Below, piece by piece: positions 19,311 through 28,668 of a stretch of 57,307 nt of DNA. The translations under genes and the position numbers were made by a program. How positions within the stretch are numbered: position 1 is the stretch's first letter; every line of letters begins with the position of its first letter. Below the pieces are notes generated by a model. It was not told the DNA's origin, made no database searches, and saw only the letters and a program-made list of their open reading frames with translations. Where the stretch lies: contig NZ_LYVP01000030.1 of the NCBI RefSeq assembly GCF_001984065.1, forward strand, positions 1 through 57,307. Reading direction: 5' to 3'. This stretch comes from Pseudomonas sp. KK4. GTDB taxonomy: Bacteria; Pseudomonadota; Gammaproteobacteria; Pseudomonadales; Pseudomonadaceae.

Positions 19311-20342
19311 ATGCGTGCTTTGTTTTTTTCCGCGGTCATTTTTTTTGCCGCATTGATCAGTCTGCCAAGCGTGGCAGCGTCGCGTTGCGATGTGAATGTT
19401 CCGACCGAACGGGTCGATCTGGCGCAGGTGAGCCTGGCGTACCAGAGCATCGGTCGTGCGTCCGATCCGGCATTGCTGCTGGTGATGGGCCTGGGCGGAC
19501 AGTTGATCCACTGGCCGGACGAGGTGGTGGTTGCGCTGTGTCAGCAGGGTTTCCGGGTGATTCGCTATGACAATCGCGATGTCGGCCTGTCCACCTGGCG
19601 GCAGGCACCGCTGGAGGCCAACCTGACCTTCGAGGTGTTGCGCTACAAGCTGGGTTTGCCGGTGTCGGCGCCTTACTCGCTGACCGACATGGCCGATGAC
19701 GGCCTGGGCCTGATGGATGCGCTGCACATCGATCAGTTCCACGTGCTGGGCGCCAGCATGGGTGGGATGATCGCCCAGCACATGGCGGCGATGGCGCCGC
19801 AACGGGTCGAGAGCCTGACGCTGATCATGACCACCTCCGGCGCCGAAGGCCTGCCCGCGCCGAGTGCGGCGCTGGTGCAGTTGCTCGCCCGACGTGGCGC
19901 GCCGAACCGCGAGGTGGCCCTGGAACAACAAGCCGATCTGCTCGCCGCGCTCGGCAGCCCACAGGTGACCGATGATCGACAGGCGTTGCTCCATCAAGCG
20001 GCGCTGTCCTACGACCGTGCGTTCAATCCCGAGGGCGTGAAGCGCCAGATCATGGCGATCCTCGCCGAACCGAGCCGGGTGCCGCTGCTCAATCAACTGC
20101 GGGTGCCGGCGCTGGTGGTGCATGGCACGGCCGACCCGTTGTTGCCAGTGATGCATGGCGTACACCTGGCGGCGCATCTGCGCGGCAGCCAGCTGAAATT
20201 GATCCCGGGCCTGGCCCATCGCTTTCAGGAGGCGTTCAAGGCGCCGTTGCTGGCGGCGGTGTTGCCGTATCTGCGGGCGCATCGTGAAGACACCTCGCAC
20301 TGGGCGCAGATCGAGCCGGTGGCCGACCAAAATCTCCTATAA
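19311..20342 (+). CDS. Secreted alpha/beta hydrolase
   Basis: A 343-residue protein. The hydrophobic N-terminal stretch ending [12 protein letters not shown] looks like a signal peptide, placing it in the periplasm or outside. The fold shows LLLVMGLGG (oxyanion region), the nucleophile elbow GASMGG (Ser about 149), the acid in HGTADPLLP and the histidine in GLAHRF. It is likely an esterase or peptidase-like hydrolase of unknown substrate. It is divergent from the toxin-like gene across about 200 bp. The ribosome-binding site is weak. Confidence 0.87.
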   Translation: MRALFFSAVIFFAALISLPSVAASRCDVNVPTERVDLAQVSLAYQSIGRASDPALLLVMGLGGQLIHWPDEVVVALCQQGFRVIRYDNRDVGLSTWRQAPLEANLTFEVLRYKLGLPVSAPYSLTDMADDGLGLMDALHIDQFHVLGASMGGMIAQHMAAMAPQRVESLTLIMTTSGAEGLPAPSAALVQLLARRGAPNREVALEQQADLLAALGSPQVTDDRQALLHQAALSYDRAFNPEGVKRQIMAILAEPSRVPLLNQLRVPALVVHGTADPLLPVMHGVHLAAHLRGSQLKLIPGLAHRFQEAFKAPLLAAVLPYLRAHREDTSHWAQIEPVADQNLL

Positions 20343-20356
20343 CACTTGCAACCCCC

Positions 20357-20447
20357 CCTGTGGGAGCGGGCTTGCTCGCGAAGGCGGTGTGTCAGTCGAC
20401 ATGTATTTGGCTGGCCCACCGCATTCGCGAGCAAGCCCGCTCCCACA
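20357..20447. repeat. REP pair
   Basis: Inverted REP units (cctgtgggagcgggcttgct ... agcaagcccgctcccaca) are separated by about 45 bp, between the alpha/beta hydrolase and DsbA-like genes. Confidence 0.92.
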
Positions 20448-20522
20448 ATGGATCTGTGTGTGTTCTATCTGTCGGGTGTATCGTTCGAACTTTCCGGCGC
20501 GTTTGAGCCAGCGAGGTGAGTG

Positions 20523-21188
20523 ATGAGTGCTCCATTGAAAATCGATTTCGTCAGCGACGTGTCCTGCCCATGGTGCGCGGTGGGTTTGTACGGGCTGCTC
20601 AAGGCCCTGGATATCCTGCGCGACGAGGTTCGTGCCGAGATCCGCTTCCAGCCCTTCGAGCTGAACCCGAAAATGGGCCCGCAAGGGCAGAACATCACCG
20701 AACACATCACCGAGAAGTACGGCTCTACCCCCGAACAATCGCAGAAGAACCGCGAAATGATCCGCGCCCGCGGCGCCGAGGTCGGCTTTGCGTTTCGCAC
20801 CGACGGCAACAGCCGAATCTACAACACCTTCGACGCTCACCGCTTGCTGCATTGGGCGCAGCTGCAAGGGCGGCAACAGGAACTGAAGGAAGCGCTGTTC
20901 AAGGCCTACTTCACCGACGGCGGCAACCCGTCTGACCCTGCACAACTGGTGCAGATTGCCCAAGGCGTCGGGTTGGATCGGCAGCGGGCCGAAGCGATCC
21001 TGGGGTCGGATGAATATGCCGAAGAGGTTCGTCACGAAGAACAGCTGTGGCTGTCCCGTGGGGTCAGCTCGGTGCCGACCGTGGTGTTCAATGGTCAGTA
21101 CGCGGTCACGGGCGGGCAACCGGTGGAAACCTTCGTTGGCGCGATTCGGCAGATCATCAGCGAAGCGAAGGGCGGCACGGTCATCTGA
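20523..21188 (+). CDS. FrnE-like DsbA-family oxidoreductase
   Basis: A 221-residue thioredoxin-fold protein with the redox motif CPWC at residues 15-18 and a late cis-proline region RGVSSVPTVVFNGQYAVTGG. It lacks a signal peptide, as do cytoplasmic FrnE proteins, which are thought to act as disulfide isomerase/oxidoreductases or in polyketide-related redox steps. GAGG six bases upstream favours the ATG at 20523 over the adjacent in-frame GTG at 20520. It is convergent with the response-regulator gene. Confidence 0.9.
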   Translation: MSAPLKIDFVSDVSCPWCAVGLYGLLKALDILRDEVRAEIRFQPFELNPKMGPQGQNITEHITEKYGSTPEQSQKNREMIRARGAEVGFAFRTDGNSRIYNTFDAHRLLHWAQLQGRQQELKEALFKAYFTDGGNPSDPAQLVQIAQGVGLDRQRAEAILGSDEYAEEVRHEEQLWLSRGVSSVPTVVFNGQYAVTGGQPVETFVGAIRQIISEAKGGTVI

Positions 21189-21220
21189 GCAGGCGACTTG
21201 CTGCGAGAGGGGAGCGGTGC

Positions 21221-22609
21221 CTAGCGCACAATCTTGTCGACGTGAATGCCCAGCTTCTTCAGCCGGTACCAGAAGCTGCGTTCGGAGATCCCGATCAGTT
21301 GCGCCGCGGCTGCCTGCACGCCGTTGCTCTGCGCCAGCGCCGCCAGAATGTAGGCTTTCTCGACCTCGGCCAGCGCCGCTTCCAGATTCGCCGGCACGTT
21401 ACCTTCGGTGATCAGTGCGTCGCTCTCGGCAGGACGTGAGGCAAACAGGTAGGCCGGCAAATCTTCCTCTTCAATGACTGCGCCTGAGGCGACGATGGTC
21501 GCCCGCTCCACACAGTTCTGCAGTTCGCGGATGTTGCCCGGCCAGGAATAACGGGCCATGGCTTGCAATGCCTGCGCGCTGAAGCCGGTAAACCTTTTTC
21601 CCGCCGTGGCCCCCAGCGTATGGGCGAAATGCCGGGCCAGGGGCGCAATGTCCTCGACCCGTTCGCGCAGGGCCGGCAAGGGAATCGGGAACACGTTGAG
21701 GCGGTAGTAGAGGTCCTCACGAAACTCCTTCCTGGCCACGGCCTCCAGCAGGTTTTTATTGGTGGCGGCGATCACCCGCACGTCGACCTTGCGTTCGCGG
21801 GGGTCGCCCACCGGCTCGATCACCCGTTCCTGCAGGGCTCGAAGGATCTTCGCCTGCAGGGCCAGGGGCATTTCGCCGATTTCATCAAGAAACAACGTGC
21901 CCTTGTCGGCCTGCAGGAAGCGCCCGATGCGATCGGCCACCGCGCCGGTAAACGCCCCCTTGCGATGTCCGAACATTTCGCTCTCGAGCAGCCCTTCGGG
22001 AATCGCCGCGCAATTGACCGCGACAAACGGGCGGTCGCAGCGGTTGCCGTGATTGTGGATCGCCCTGGCGACCATTTCCTTGCCCGTGCCGCTTTCGCCG
22101 GTCAGCAGGATCGTCGCGTTGCTGTCGCGTACCGAGTCGATGGCCTGCAGCACCCGTCGAAAACTCGGACTGTCGCCAATCAGGCTGTCGATCTGCCGGT
22201 GTTCATCGAGTTCGGCGCGCATGCGCTGATTGTCTTTGAGGATGTCGCGAAATTGCAGGGCTTTACTGACGGTGATGTCCAGCTCATCAATATCGAAAGG
22301 CTTGGGGATGTAGTCGAAAGCACCATTGCGCATCGACTGCACGGCGTTTTTCACCGTGCTGTAGGCGGTCATGACGATCACCGGCAATTGCGGGAAACGG
22401 CTTTTGATTTCCGCCAGTAATTGCGGGCCGTCCATGCCCGGCATGCGCCAGTCGCTGATGACCAGGTCGATGTCCTCGCTTTCGAGCACCTTCAGCGCAT
22501 GCAGGCCATTGCCGGCGGTGAACACCTGGATACCGTTCTGACTCAAGGCCGAGGCCAGCAGGTCGCAGAGCTTGGGCTCGTCGTCGACCACCAGTACGTT
22601 ATGTGTCAT
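21221..22609 (-). CDS. Sigma-54-dependent NtrC-type response regulator of the unknown operon
   Basis: A 462-residue activator with three parts. The receiver domain has phospho-acceptor D53 in VISDWRMPGMDG. The AAA+ domain has Walker A GESGTGKE, an intact GAFTGA loop in HRKGAFTGAVADR and Walker B GTLFLDEIGE. A C-terminal Fis-type helix-turn-helix follows (AAAAQLIGISERSFWYRLKK). It overlaps the upstream kinase gene by 11 bp and is the last gene of a six-gene operon. A near-consensus sigma-54 promoter and an inverted repeat precede the first gene, so it probably activates its own operon. Its signal is unknown. Confidence 0.93.
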   Translation of the reverse strand: MTHNVLVVDDEPKLCDLLASALSQNGIQVFTAGNGLHALKVLESEDIDLVISDWRMPGMDGPQLLAEIKSRFPQLPVIVMTAYSTVKNAVQSMRNGAFDYIPKPFDIDELDITVSKALQFRDILKDNQRMRAELDEHRQIDSLIGDSPSFRRVLQAIDSVRDSNATILLTGESGTGKEMVARAIHNHGNRCDRPFVAVNCAAIPEGLLESEMFGHRKGAFTGAVADRIGRFLQADKGTLFLDEIGEMPLALQAKILRALQERVIEPVGDPRERKVDVRVIAATNKNLLEAVARKEFREDLYYRLNVFPIPLPALRERVEDIAPLARHFAHTLGATAGKRFTGFSAQALQAMARYSWPGNIRELQNCVERATIVASGAVIEEEDLPAYLFASRPAESDALITEGNVPANLEAALAEVEKAYILAALAQSNGVQAAAAQLIGISERSFWYRLKKLGIHVDKIVR

Positions 22610-24371
22610 CGCTGCCCTCGTTCAAGTCGTTGCCGCTGGCCGGAAGGTACAGGCTGAACGTCGCCCCGGCATCCTTTTCACTGACGCATTCGATGCGGCC
22701 GTCATGACTCTCCATGATCGAGAAGACCTTCGCCAGCCCCAGCCCGGTGCCGGAGGCCTTTGTGGTGACGAACGGTGTGAAGATCCGCTCAAGCATGTCC
22801 GGTTCGATGCCATGCCCGGTGTCGCTGATGCTGATGACCGTGTAGTGCCGGTCACTGCTGATCCCCAGGGTCAGCCGCCCGCCGTCGGGCATGGCGTCGA
22901 TGGCGTTGACGATCAGGTTCAGCCCGGCCTGTTTGATTTGTCGCGGGTCGGCATACAGGAAGGCGCCGGGAGCCTGATCGTCGATGCGCAAATCGATGTT
23001 ATGGCTGACCAGTTCCGGTGTGCAGAACCCGGCCAGCTCATCCACCAATGGTCGCGCCAGTTGCGTTGAGCGCATTGGCTCACCGGGTTTGGCGAAATCG
23101 AGAAACTCAGTGATCAGGTCGTTGATCCGGCTGACTTCGCTGACCACGTATTCCAGATGTCGCTTGTCGTTTTCGGGCAGATCCGCCCGCCGGTGCAGCA
23201 ACTGCGTGGCGGTTTTGATGATGCCCAGCGGGTTGCGGATTTCGTGGGCCAGCCCCATGGCCACTTCACCCAGCGCGTGCAAGCGGTCGCGTCGGCGCAG
23301 CTGTGATTCAAGGTGCTGCAACTCGCCAAGGCGTTCGCTCATGTGGTTGAAGGTGCTGCTCAGTTCGGCCAGTTCATCGCCCCCTGTCACCGGCAGGCGC
23401 TGGCGATAATCCCCGGCGATCACCGCTTGTACCCCTTTGGACAGGCCGCGCAAAGGTTGGGTCAAGCGCTGCGATACCAGCCAGCCGGCTGCCAGGGATG
23501 CCGCCGAGCTCAGCAGGAAAATCAGCATGAACAGGCTGCTCTGGTTGACCAGGCCGACCAGGCTGCTGTGGCGCAACAGGCCACTGAAAATCACCCCCTG
23601 CAGCTCGCCGTTTTCGTTGAGGATCGGCCGATAGATACCGCTGTAACGGTTGGTGAATTGCTCCATCGGTTGCTTGGTGCTGCGCAAAATCTGTTCGATT
23701 TTTTCCGGCACGGCCGCCGGGTGATCCTCGAAGCGCTGGGTGGAAAATATTTCCGAGAAGACATTGCCCTTGGCCAGGTAAAGGCGCAGGTCCAGGGAAT
23801 GCACATCGGCCACGCTGGTGAGGAAACTGCTGTCGAGATAAGTGGCGATCACCAGTTTGTAATCGACCCCGGCCTGGTCGGTTTCGAAAGTCGAGACCAC
23901 CGTGCCCGTGGCCACACCACCGACTTGCAGGGTCTGAAGGACGGCGTTCGGTGCGGTGCTGATCTGACGGACAATGTCGTCGGCGGCGTTGCTGTACACC
24001 ACTTTGTGATCGCTGTTGCGCACCAGCGCCACCACGTCGATGCCAATGGCGTCGGCGATGTCGGTGGTCAGCTTGTCGTTCTTCACTGAAAGACCATCGA
24101 TGGGGGGGCGGGTGTAGCCCAGGAACAACTGCGCGACCCGGGCGTTGTCGCGAAGGATTTCGCTGATCTCGTCCTCGACGATCTTGGTCGATTCCTGCAG
24201 CCAGATCCGTACGTTGTTGTCGAAAATCTGCGACAGCGTGGCGGCCGCCAGTTCGGCGGCGATCATGGTCGGGATCACGCTGACCAGCCAGAACGCCAAC
24301 ACCAGTTTGCGCTGCAGGCTCCAGCCGGAGAGGGCGAAAGGTCGGTTTGCGGTGCGGGAGTCTTTGATCAT
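22599..24371 (-). CDS. Membrane sensor histidine kinase partner of the sigma-54 regulator
   Basis: A 590-residue NtrY/AtoS-like kinase. A first membrane segment near residues 20-45 is followed by a periplasmic sensing region of about 230 residues, a second membrane segment near 275-297, a HAMP linker, the HisKA motif LAHEIRNPLG (His near 375) and the ATPase boxes NLIVNAIDAMPDGG, DTGHGI and GTGLGLA. The ATG at 24371 overlaps the stop of the GNAT-like gene (ATGA), showing coupling. Co-transcription with four metabolic genes suggests that it senses the pathway's substrate or product. Confidence 0.92.
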   Translation of the reverse strand: MIKDSRTANRPFALSGWSLQRKLVLAFWLVSVIPTMIAAELAAATLSQIFDNNVRIWLQESTKIVEDEISEILRDNARVAQLFLGYTRPPIDGLSVKNDKLTTDIADAIGIDVVALVRNSDHKVVYSNAADDIVRQISTAPNAVLQTLQVGGVATGTVVSTFETDQAGVDYKLVIATYLDSSFLTSVADVHSLDLRLYLAKGNVFSEIFSTQRFEDHPAAVPEKIEQILRSTKQPMEQFTNRYSGIYRPILNENGELQGVIFSGLLRHSSLVGLVNQSSLFMLIFLLSSAASLAAGWLVSQRLTQPLRGLSKGVQAVIAGDYRQRLPVTGGDELAELSSTFNHMSERLGELQHLESQLRRRDRLHALGEVAMGLAHEIRNPLGIIKTATQLLHRRADLPENDKRHLEYVVSEVSRINDLITEFLDFAKPGEPMRSTQLARPLVDELAGFCTPELVSHNIDLRIDDQAPGAFLYADPRQIKQAGLNLIVNAIDAMPDGGRLTLGISSDRHYTVISISDTGHGIEPDMLERIFTPFVTTKASGTGLGLAKVFSIMESHDGRIECVSEKDAGATFSLYLPASGNDLNEGSDDT

Positions 24372-25495
24372 CTTGCTTCGCTTATCGCAGCAGCCATGGC
24401 GGGGTCGGAACGGTCCGGTCGGATGAACGTTTTCACCACGCGCAGCAGGTTGTCGAGCAGCCGGTTGCGATGGCGGAACAACAAGGTGTTGCCAATGAAG
24501 GAGCAACCCAGGCGCAGCTTAGTGGCATAACCGGCCTGGCCGCATGCGTAGATCGCAATGCCGTGCTCAATACAATAGTCGACATTGGCCAGCCAACTGC
24601 GCACGTACAGGTTGTGCTCGCGGGTCCGGGCCAGGTCGTGGGCGAAAAATTTGTCCACCAGCCGTTGCTCATCGAGCAGTAACAGGTTGAACGCCACCAG
24701 TTCGTCGCCGACCCAATACAGTACGCAGGCAGCGCGTTCATCAAGATTTTCCAGAACCTGGCGGAAGTAGTCCGGGGGCAGGCGTTCGAAGGTCAGGTCG
24801 CTGCGACTCAGTGTTGCGTCGTAAAGCTGCATCATGCGCGGCAGCAAGCCGTCGACACAGCGCCGCCACTCGATTCGCGGTCCGGGGGCGCGCAGCGTGC
24901 GACGCAAATCTTTACGGGTGGATTTGCCGAGGGTGCCGAGGTAAGCGTCCATTGATCCGAAGTTGATCGGCAGTTCGGCGCTGGGCAGTCCCGGCATGCT
25001 GTGAAGGCCGGCCGCCTGGCAAACCTGCAACCACTGCCCATTGCGGTGAGACGCGTCCTTGACGGCAAGCAGGCCGATCCCGAGCTGATTGGCATCACGG
25101 CGTGCCAGGCTCAATACCTGCCGCAGCAGATCGCCCCGCCGTTCTGATCCAACATGCCGCGCCGTGCCGACATGGCATTGCTCGGCCACGGGAGAGCCGA
25201 GGGCGTACAGGCGGATGTCGAACAGCCCCGGCCACCATCGACGCAGCTGTTCGCTGAGGCGCTTGACTGGACCCTGAAGTGTGGTGTCCAGCGAATAAGC
25301 CGTGGTAAATGCCACGGCGGCTGCGATCAACGCGCCGTCCTCGTACAGTGCCAGGTAACGCCACGCAAATCCGGGCAGCCTGGCCTGTTCAACGGCCCGG
25401 TAGTAATCCCAGTCCTCAAGTTCGGCAGCAAAACAGTCGTTCCAGGCGTCGCGGTCGATTGACTCGATCGTCGAGTAGGCAAGGGCTGTGATCAC
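24368..25495 (-). CDS. FemAB/GNAT-like acyltransferase of the unknown operon
   Basis: A 375-residue protein of the double-GNAT 'peptidogalycan biosynthesis'/FemAB-like type. Features are WDYYRAVEQARLPGFAWRYL near the N-terminus, LGKSTRKDLRRTLRA in the middle and the second half VGDELVAFNLLLLDEQRLVDK. These proteins transfer an acyl or aminoacyl group to an amine. The donor and acceptor cannot be read here. It overlaps the kinase gene by 4 bp and is separated from the upstream hydrolase gene by 92 bp, the only real gap inside the operon. Confidence 0.75.
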   Translation of the reverse strand: MITALAYSTIESIDRDAWNDCFAAELEDWDYYRAVEQARLPGFAWRYLALYEDGALIAAAVAFTTAYSLDTTLQGPVKRLSEQLRRWWPGLFDIRLYALGSPVAEQCHVGTARHVGSERRGDLLRQVLSLARRDANQLGIGLLAVKDASHRNGQWLQVCQAAGLHSMPGLPSAELPINFGSMDAYLGTLGKSTRKDLRRTLRAPGPRIEWRRCVDGLLPRMMQLYDATLSRSDLTFERLPPDYFRQVLENLDERAACVLYWVGDELVAFNLLLLDEQRLVDKFFAHDLARTREHNLYVRSWLANVDYCIEHGIAIYACGQAGYATKLRLGCSFIGNTLLFRHRNRLLDNLLRVVKTFIRPDRSDPAMAAAISEAR

Positions 25496-25587
25496 ATCGC
25501 TTCCTTAAAAAATCTCACCATGGCGGCCATCGCCCTGCCACTGTCGGCGCGCTACGCAACAGCTGCAGCCGCGGGCGGCAGGCAGGT

Positions 25588-26466
25588 TCAGGCCAGTTGT
25601 CTGTATTGCCGTGGCAACGGTGGCGCATGGGTGCGTTGTTCCATGAAACGATGCTGGATGAAGTCCGCGCTCAGCTCTATGACGCGACGGTATTGCAGGT
25701 CGACCGTAATCATGTGGTAACAGTCGTCGAGCAGGACCTTGACCACCGGGCCGCCGAGTTTGCGTTCCACGTAGTCGGCGTTCCAGCGACTGGTGATGTC
25801 GTCTTCGCGCGAGTGCAGGACCAACGCCTGGGTGGTGATGGCCGGCATGCGTTTTTTTACCGCCGCCACCAGACGGTGCAGTTCCCGCACGCTCACGCCG
25901 GACATGGTCAGCAGCCCGGCATTGCTGCTTTCGCCGGCGTTCATCTGCCGCTCGACGATCGCGCGCAAGCGTTGGTCCTTGATTCCGAACGGGGACTTTT
26001 CGTTGAAGCGGCACAGGTGCACGCCAAAGGGAATCGACATCACCAGGCCACTCAATTTCGCGACCCAGGGCATGTTCCAGCCGTCGTAACGCAGGGTCGT
26101 TGAATAGAGCAGCAAGCCTTCGATCTGTCCCGGGTGCTCGGCGGCGAGGTACATCGACAGCACCGCGCCCATCGACAGGCCGCCGACGAACACATGCTCA
26201 TGTTTTTTCCGGACACCGACGAAGGTGTTGCGGGCGCTCTCGTACCAATCGCGCCAACCGGTGGCCGCAAGGTCGGCGTTGTCCCCGCAGTGCCCGGCCA
26301 GCGTCGGCACGTATACCGTGCATCCCGCCTTGGCCAGACCGATGGCCACCCGCCGCAATTCAGTGGGGGTGCCGGTCAGGCCGTGGATCAACAGCACCGC
26401 GACCTCCCCGCTGCCGAGCACGAAACCGGCGTTGCCTTCGCCCATGTCGATCTGCGTGGCATTCAT
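25588..26466 (-). CDS. Alpha/beta hydrolase (carboxylesterase-like) of the unknown operon
   Basis: A 292-residue cytoplasmic hydrolase. The oxyanion HGLTGTP, nucleophile GLSMG (Ser about 97), acid in HSREDD and histidine in CYHMIT match the monoacylglycerol lipase/carboxylesterase (Est30-like) family. It probably cleaves an ester or thioester. It overlaps the aminotransferase stop by 4 bp. Within the operon it could release or recycle an acylated intermediate; that role is inference. Confidence 0.87.
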   Translation of the reverse strand: MNATQIDMGEGNAGFVLGSGEVAVLLIHGLTGTPTELRRVAIGLAKAGCTVYVPTLAGHCGDNADLAATGWRDWYESARNTFVGVRKKHEHVFVGGLSMGAVLSMYLAAEHPGQIEGLLLYSTTLRYDGWNMPWVAKLSGLVMSIPFGVHLCRFNEKSPFGIKDQRLRAIVERQMNAGESSNAGLLTMSGVSVRELHRLVAAVKKRMPAITTQALVLHSREDDITSRWNADYVERKLGGPVVKVLLDDCYHMITVDLQYRRVIELSADFIQHRFMEQRTHAPPLPRQYRQLA

Positions 26467-27857
26467 CGTTTCATGGCCCGGTCGAGCAGGCGGTCGAGCA
26501 GGGCAATGCCCAGGTCAATTTCCGGGTAGCTGATTTCCAGCGACGGCGCCAGGGTGATCACGTTTTTGTAGTAACCGCCCACATCGAGAATCAGGCCCAG
26601 GCGTCTACCGTCGATTTCAATGTCGCCCTTCATGCCTTCATCCACCATGAAATCGAGCGTTGCCTTGTCCGGCGTGAAGCCATCAGGGCCACAGATTTCG
26701 CAGCGCAGCGCCAGGCCCAGACCGTCGACATCGCCAATGATCGGGTAGCGCTTTTGCAGATCCCGCAGACCTTCGAGGAAGTACTTGCCCTTGTTCATGA
26801 CCATCGAGCCGTAGTCGATCTCGCTGGTCATCTTGAACATTTCCAGGCCCACAGCGGTGCCCAGGGGATTGGAGGCGAAGGTCGAATGGGTCGAGCCAGG
26901 CGGGAACACCTTGGGGTTGATCAGCTCTTCCCTGGCCCAGATACCGCCCAGTGGATTGAGGCCGTTGGTCAACGCTTTACCAAAGACGATGACGTCCGGT
27001 TTGACGTCGAAGTGCTCGATCGACCACAACTTGCCGGTGCGATAAAAGCCCATCTGGATTTCATCGACCACCATCAGGATGCCGTGCTGATCCAGCACGT
27101 GCTTGAGTTCGCTGTAGAAGTTCATCGGCGGGATCACGTAGCCACCCGTGCCCTGGATCGGCTCGACGTAGAACGCGGCGTATTCGCTCTGGCCGACTTT
27201 CGGGTCCCAGACGCCGTTGTATTCAGTCTCGAACAGCCGGGCGAATTGCTGCACGCAATGGCTGCCGTACTCTTCCTTGGTCATGCCCTTGGGACCGCGG
27301 AAATGGTAGGGGAAGGGAATGAAATTGGCACGCTCGCCGAAGTGGCCGTAGCGGCGACGATAGCGGTAGCTGGAGGTGATCGAGGACGCACCGAGAGTGC
27401 GCCCGTGGTAACCGCCCTCGAAGGCGAACATCAGGCTCTTGCCGTTGGTGGCGTTGCGCACCACCTTCAGGGAGTCCTCGATCGATTGTGATCCGCCGAC
27501 GTTGAAATGCACGCGACCGTCGAGTCCGAACTTGTTCCTGGCATCGACCGCGATCATTTCCGACAGCTCGATCTTGCCCTTGTGCAGATACTGGCTGGCG
27601 ATTTGCGGCAGGGTATCGATCTGCTGTTTCAGTGCGTTGTTCAGACGCGGGTTGGCGTAGCCGAAGTTGACCGCCGAGTACCACATTTGCAGGTCGAGGT
27701 AAGCCTGGTCTTCGGTGTCCCAGACATAGGAACCTTCGCAGCGGCTGAAGATGCGCGGTGGATCGATGTAATGGACGGTGTCGCCGTAGGAGCAATACCG
27801 GGCTTCCTTATTCAGGAGAATCTGGTCTTCAGGGGTAGCGATGCGAGTCTCAGACAT
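26463..27857 (-). CDS. Class III (omega) aminotransferase of the unknown operon
   Basis: A 464-residue PLP-dependent aminotransferase. Visible features are the cofactor region VGGSQSIEDSLKVVRNAT, FEGGYHGRTLG, VVDEIQMGFYRTGKLW and the Schiff-base lysine in VIVFGKALTNGL. The family transfers amino groups to aldehydes or ketones, often omega-amino compounds. I chose the ATG at 27857 (MSETRIATPEDQ), which overlaps the HAD stop by 8 bp; the longer frame would run through the HAD gene. It is not close enough to ArgD, GabT or HemL for me to name its substrate. Confidence 0.9.
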   Translation of the reverse strand: MSETRIATPEDQILLNKEARYCSYGDTVHYIDPPRIFSRCEGSYVWDTEDQAYLDLQMWYSAVNFGYANPRLNNALKQQIDTLPQIASQYLHKGKIELSEMIAVDARNKFGLDGRVHFNVGGSQSIEDSLKVVRNATNGKSLMFAFEGGYHGRTLGASSITSSYRYRRRYGHFGERANFIPFPYHFRGPKGMTKEEYGSHCVQQFARLFETEYNGVWDPKVGQSEYAAFYVEPIQGTGGYVIPPMNFYSELKHVLDQHGILMVVDEIQMGFYRTGKLWSIEHFDVKPDVIVFGKALTNGLNPLGGIWAREELINPKVFPPGSTHSTFASNPLGTAVGLEMFKMTSEIDYGSMVMNKGKYFLEGLRDLQKRYPIIGDVDGLGLALRCEICGPDGFTPDKATLDFMVDEGMKGDIEIDGRRLGLILDVGGYYKNVITLAPSLEISYPEIDLGIALLDRLLDRAMKR

Positions 27858-28548
27858 GGTGGAAGTGTTCCTGTGTTTCTGTGTCGAAAGAGGTGGCGTT
27901 GGCGGCGTTGGCACTGGGCAGCAAAGCCAGCAATGCAGGCAGTTCGGCGAAGCTGTCGAAGCGCGCGTAAGCGATGCCATTGCGTTCGCAGTGTTCGGCC
28001 AGGCGATCTTTGGCGAACACGAAATCGGCGGTGCCGGCCACGCACATGTCAGACTGACCGTCGCCGATCACCAGCACGCGCCGGGTGTCAGGGGTGGATT
28101 TGCATTTGCAGTTGCCGGAGGCGGCGCGGCAGGCGTCGCTGGCATGCGGGAAGTCGATGCGCCAACTGTCACTGTCGAGCTGGCGCAGGCGATTGGCGAG
28201 AATCGGCAACAGGCTGACGTAGTTGCGCGCCAGGATGCGGGCGATGCCCTGCTCAATGCCGTCACTGACCACTTCGAAGGAAGCGCCCAGGCCGATCACG
28301 TGGTCGACAAAGTCGGGAAAGTCCGGATCGATCTCAATGGTGTCGAAAAAATCGAGCAACTGCGACGGTGTGGCCTTGACCAGCGAGAGCTGGCGGCTAA
28401 GGCATTCACGGGAGCCGATGTCGCCCGCCAGCCATTGGGTCTCGATCGCTTCCCAGCTCGGGTCGGCGAACCGTTGGAGCATGCTGTCGATGACGTCGGT
28501 ACGGGTGATGGTCCCGTCGAAATCACACACGATATGCCAGTCAATCAT
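27850..28548 (-). CDS. MtnX-like HAD-IB phosphatase, first gene of the unknown operon
   Basis: A 232-residue HAD phosphatase. The nucleophile motif is CDFDGTITRTD near the N-terminus, motif II lies in FEVVSDGI, and motif III/IV is VIGDGQSDMCVAG. A cysteine cluster CRAASGNCKCK in the cap-proximal region is unusual and could bind a metal. MtnX-like enzymes dephosphorylate small phosphorylated metabolites. It is the promoter-proximal gene, with a sigma-54 element 52-68 bp upstream. There are no other methionine-salvage genes nearby, so a true MtnX role is unlikely. Confidence 0.88.
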   Translation of the reverse strand: MIDWHIVCDFDGTITRTDVIDSMLQRFADPSWEAIETQWLAGDIGSRECLSRQLSLVKATPSQLLDFFDTIEIDPDFPDFVDHVIGLGASFEVVSDGIEQGIARILARNYVSLLPILANRLRQLDSDSWRIDFPHASDACRAASGNCKCKSTPDTRRVLVIGDGQSDMCVAGTADFVFAKDRLAEHCERNGIAYARFDSFAELPALLALLPSANAANATSFDTETQEHFHHV

Positions 28549-28599
28549 CTGCGTTACCTATTGGGCAGTTTGCGCCGTCTGCGCTTGCCAAGGGGGTAG

Positions 28600-28616
28600 A
28601 GCAGGGACTGTGCCAA
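28600..28616 (-). promoter_or_regulatory. Predicted sigma-54 promoter of the HAD-aminotransferase-kinase operon
   Basis: On the minus strand the sequence is TTGGCACAGTCCCTGCT. It has GG and GC exactly 10 bases apart and matches YTGGCACGRNNNTTGCW except for one base in the TT and the G after CAC. The predicted start is about 40 bases before the HAD ATG. Confidence 0.75.
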
Positions 28617-28668
28617 CCGGCCAGGACCCGGCGGGCCGGGGCTTGCGAGGATATCGGCAGCGGCGAAG

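Noticed and set aside
27850..28548. HAD gene as a true methionine-salvage mtnX
   Set aside because: No mtnA, mtnB, mtnC or mtnW gene is nearby and the operon partners belong to other enzyme classes.
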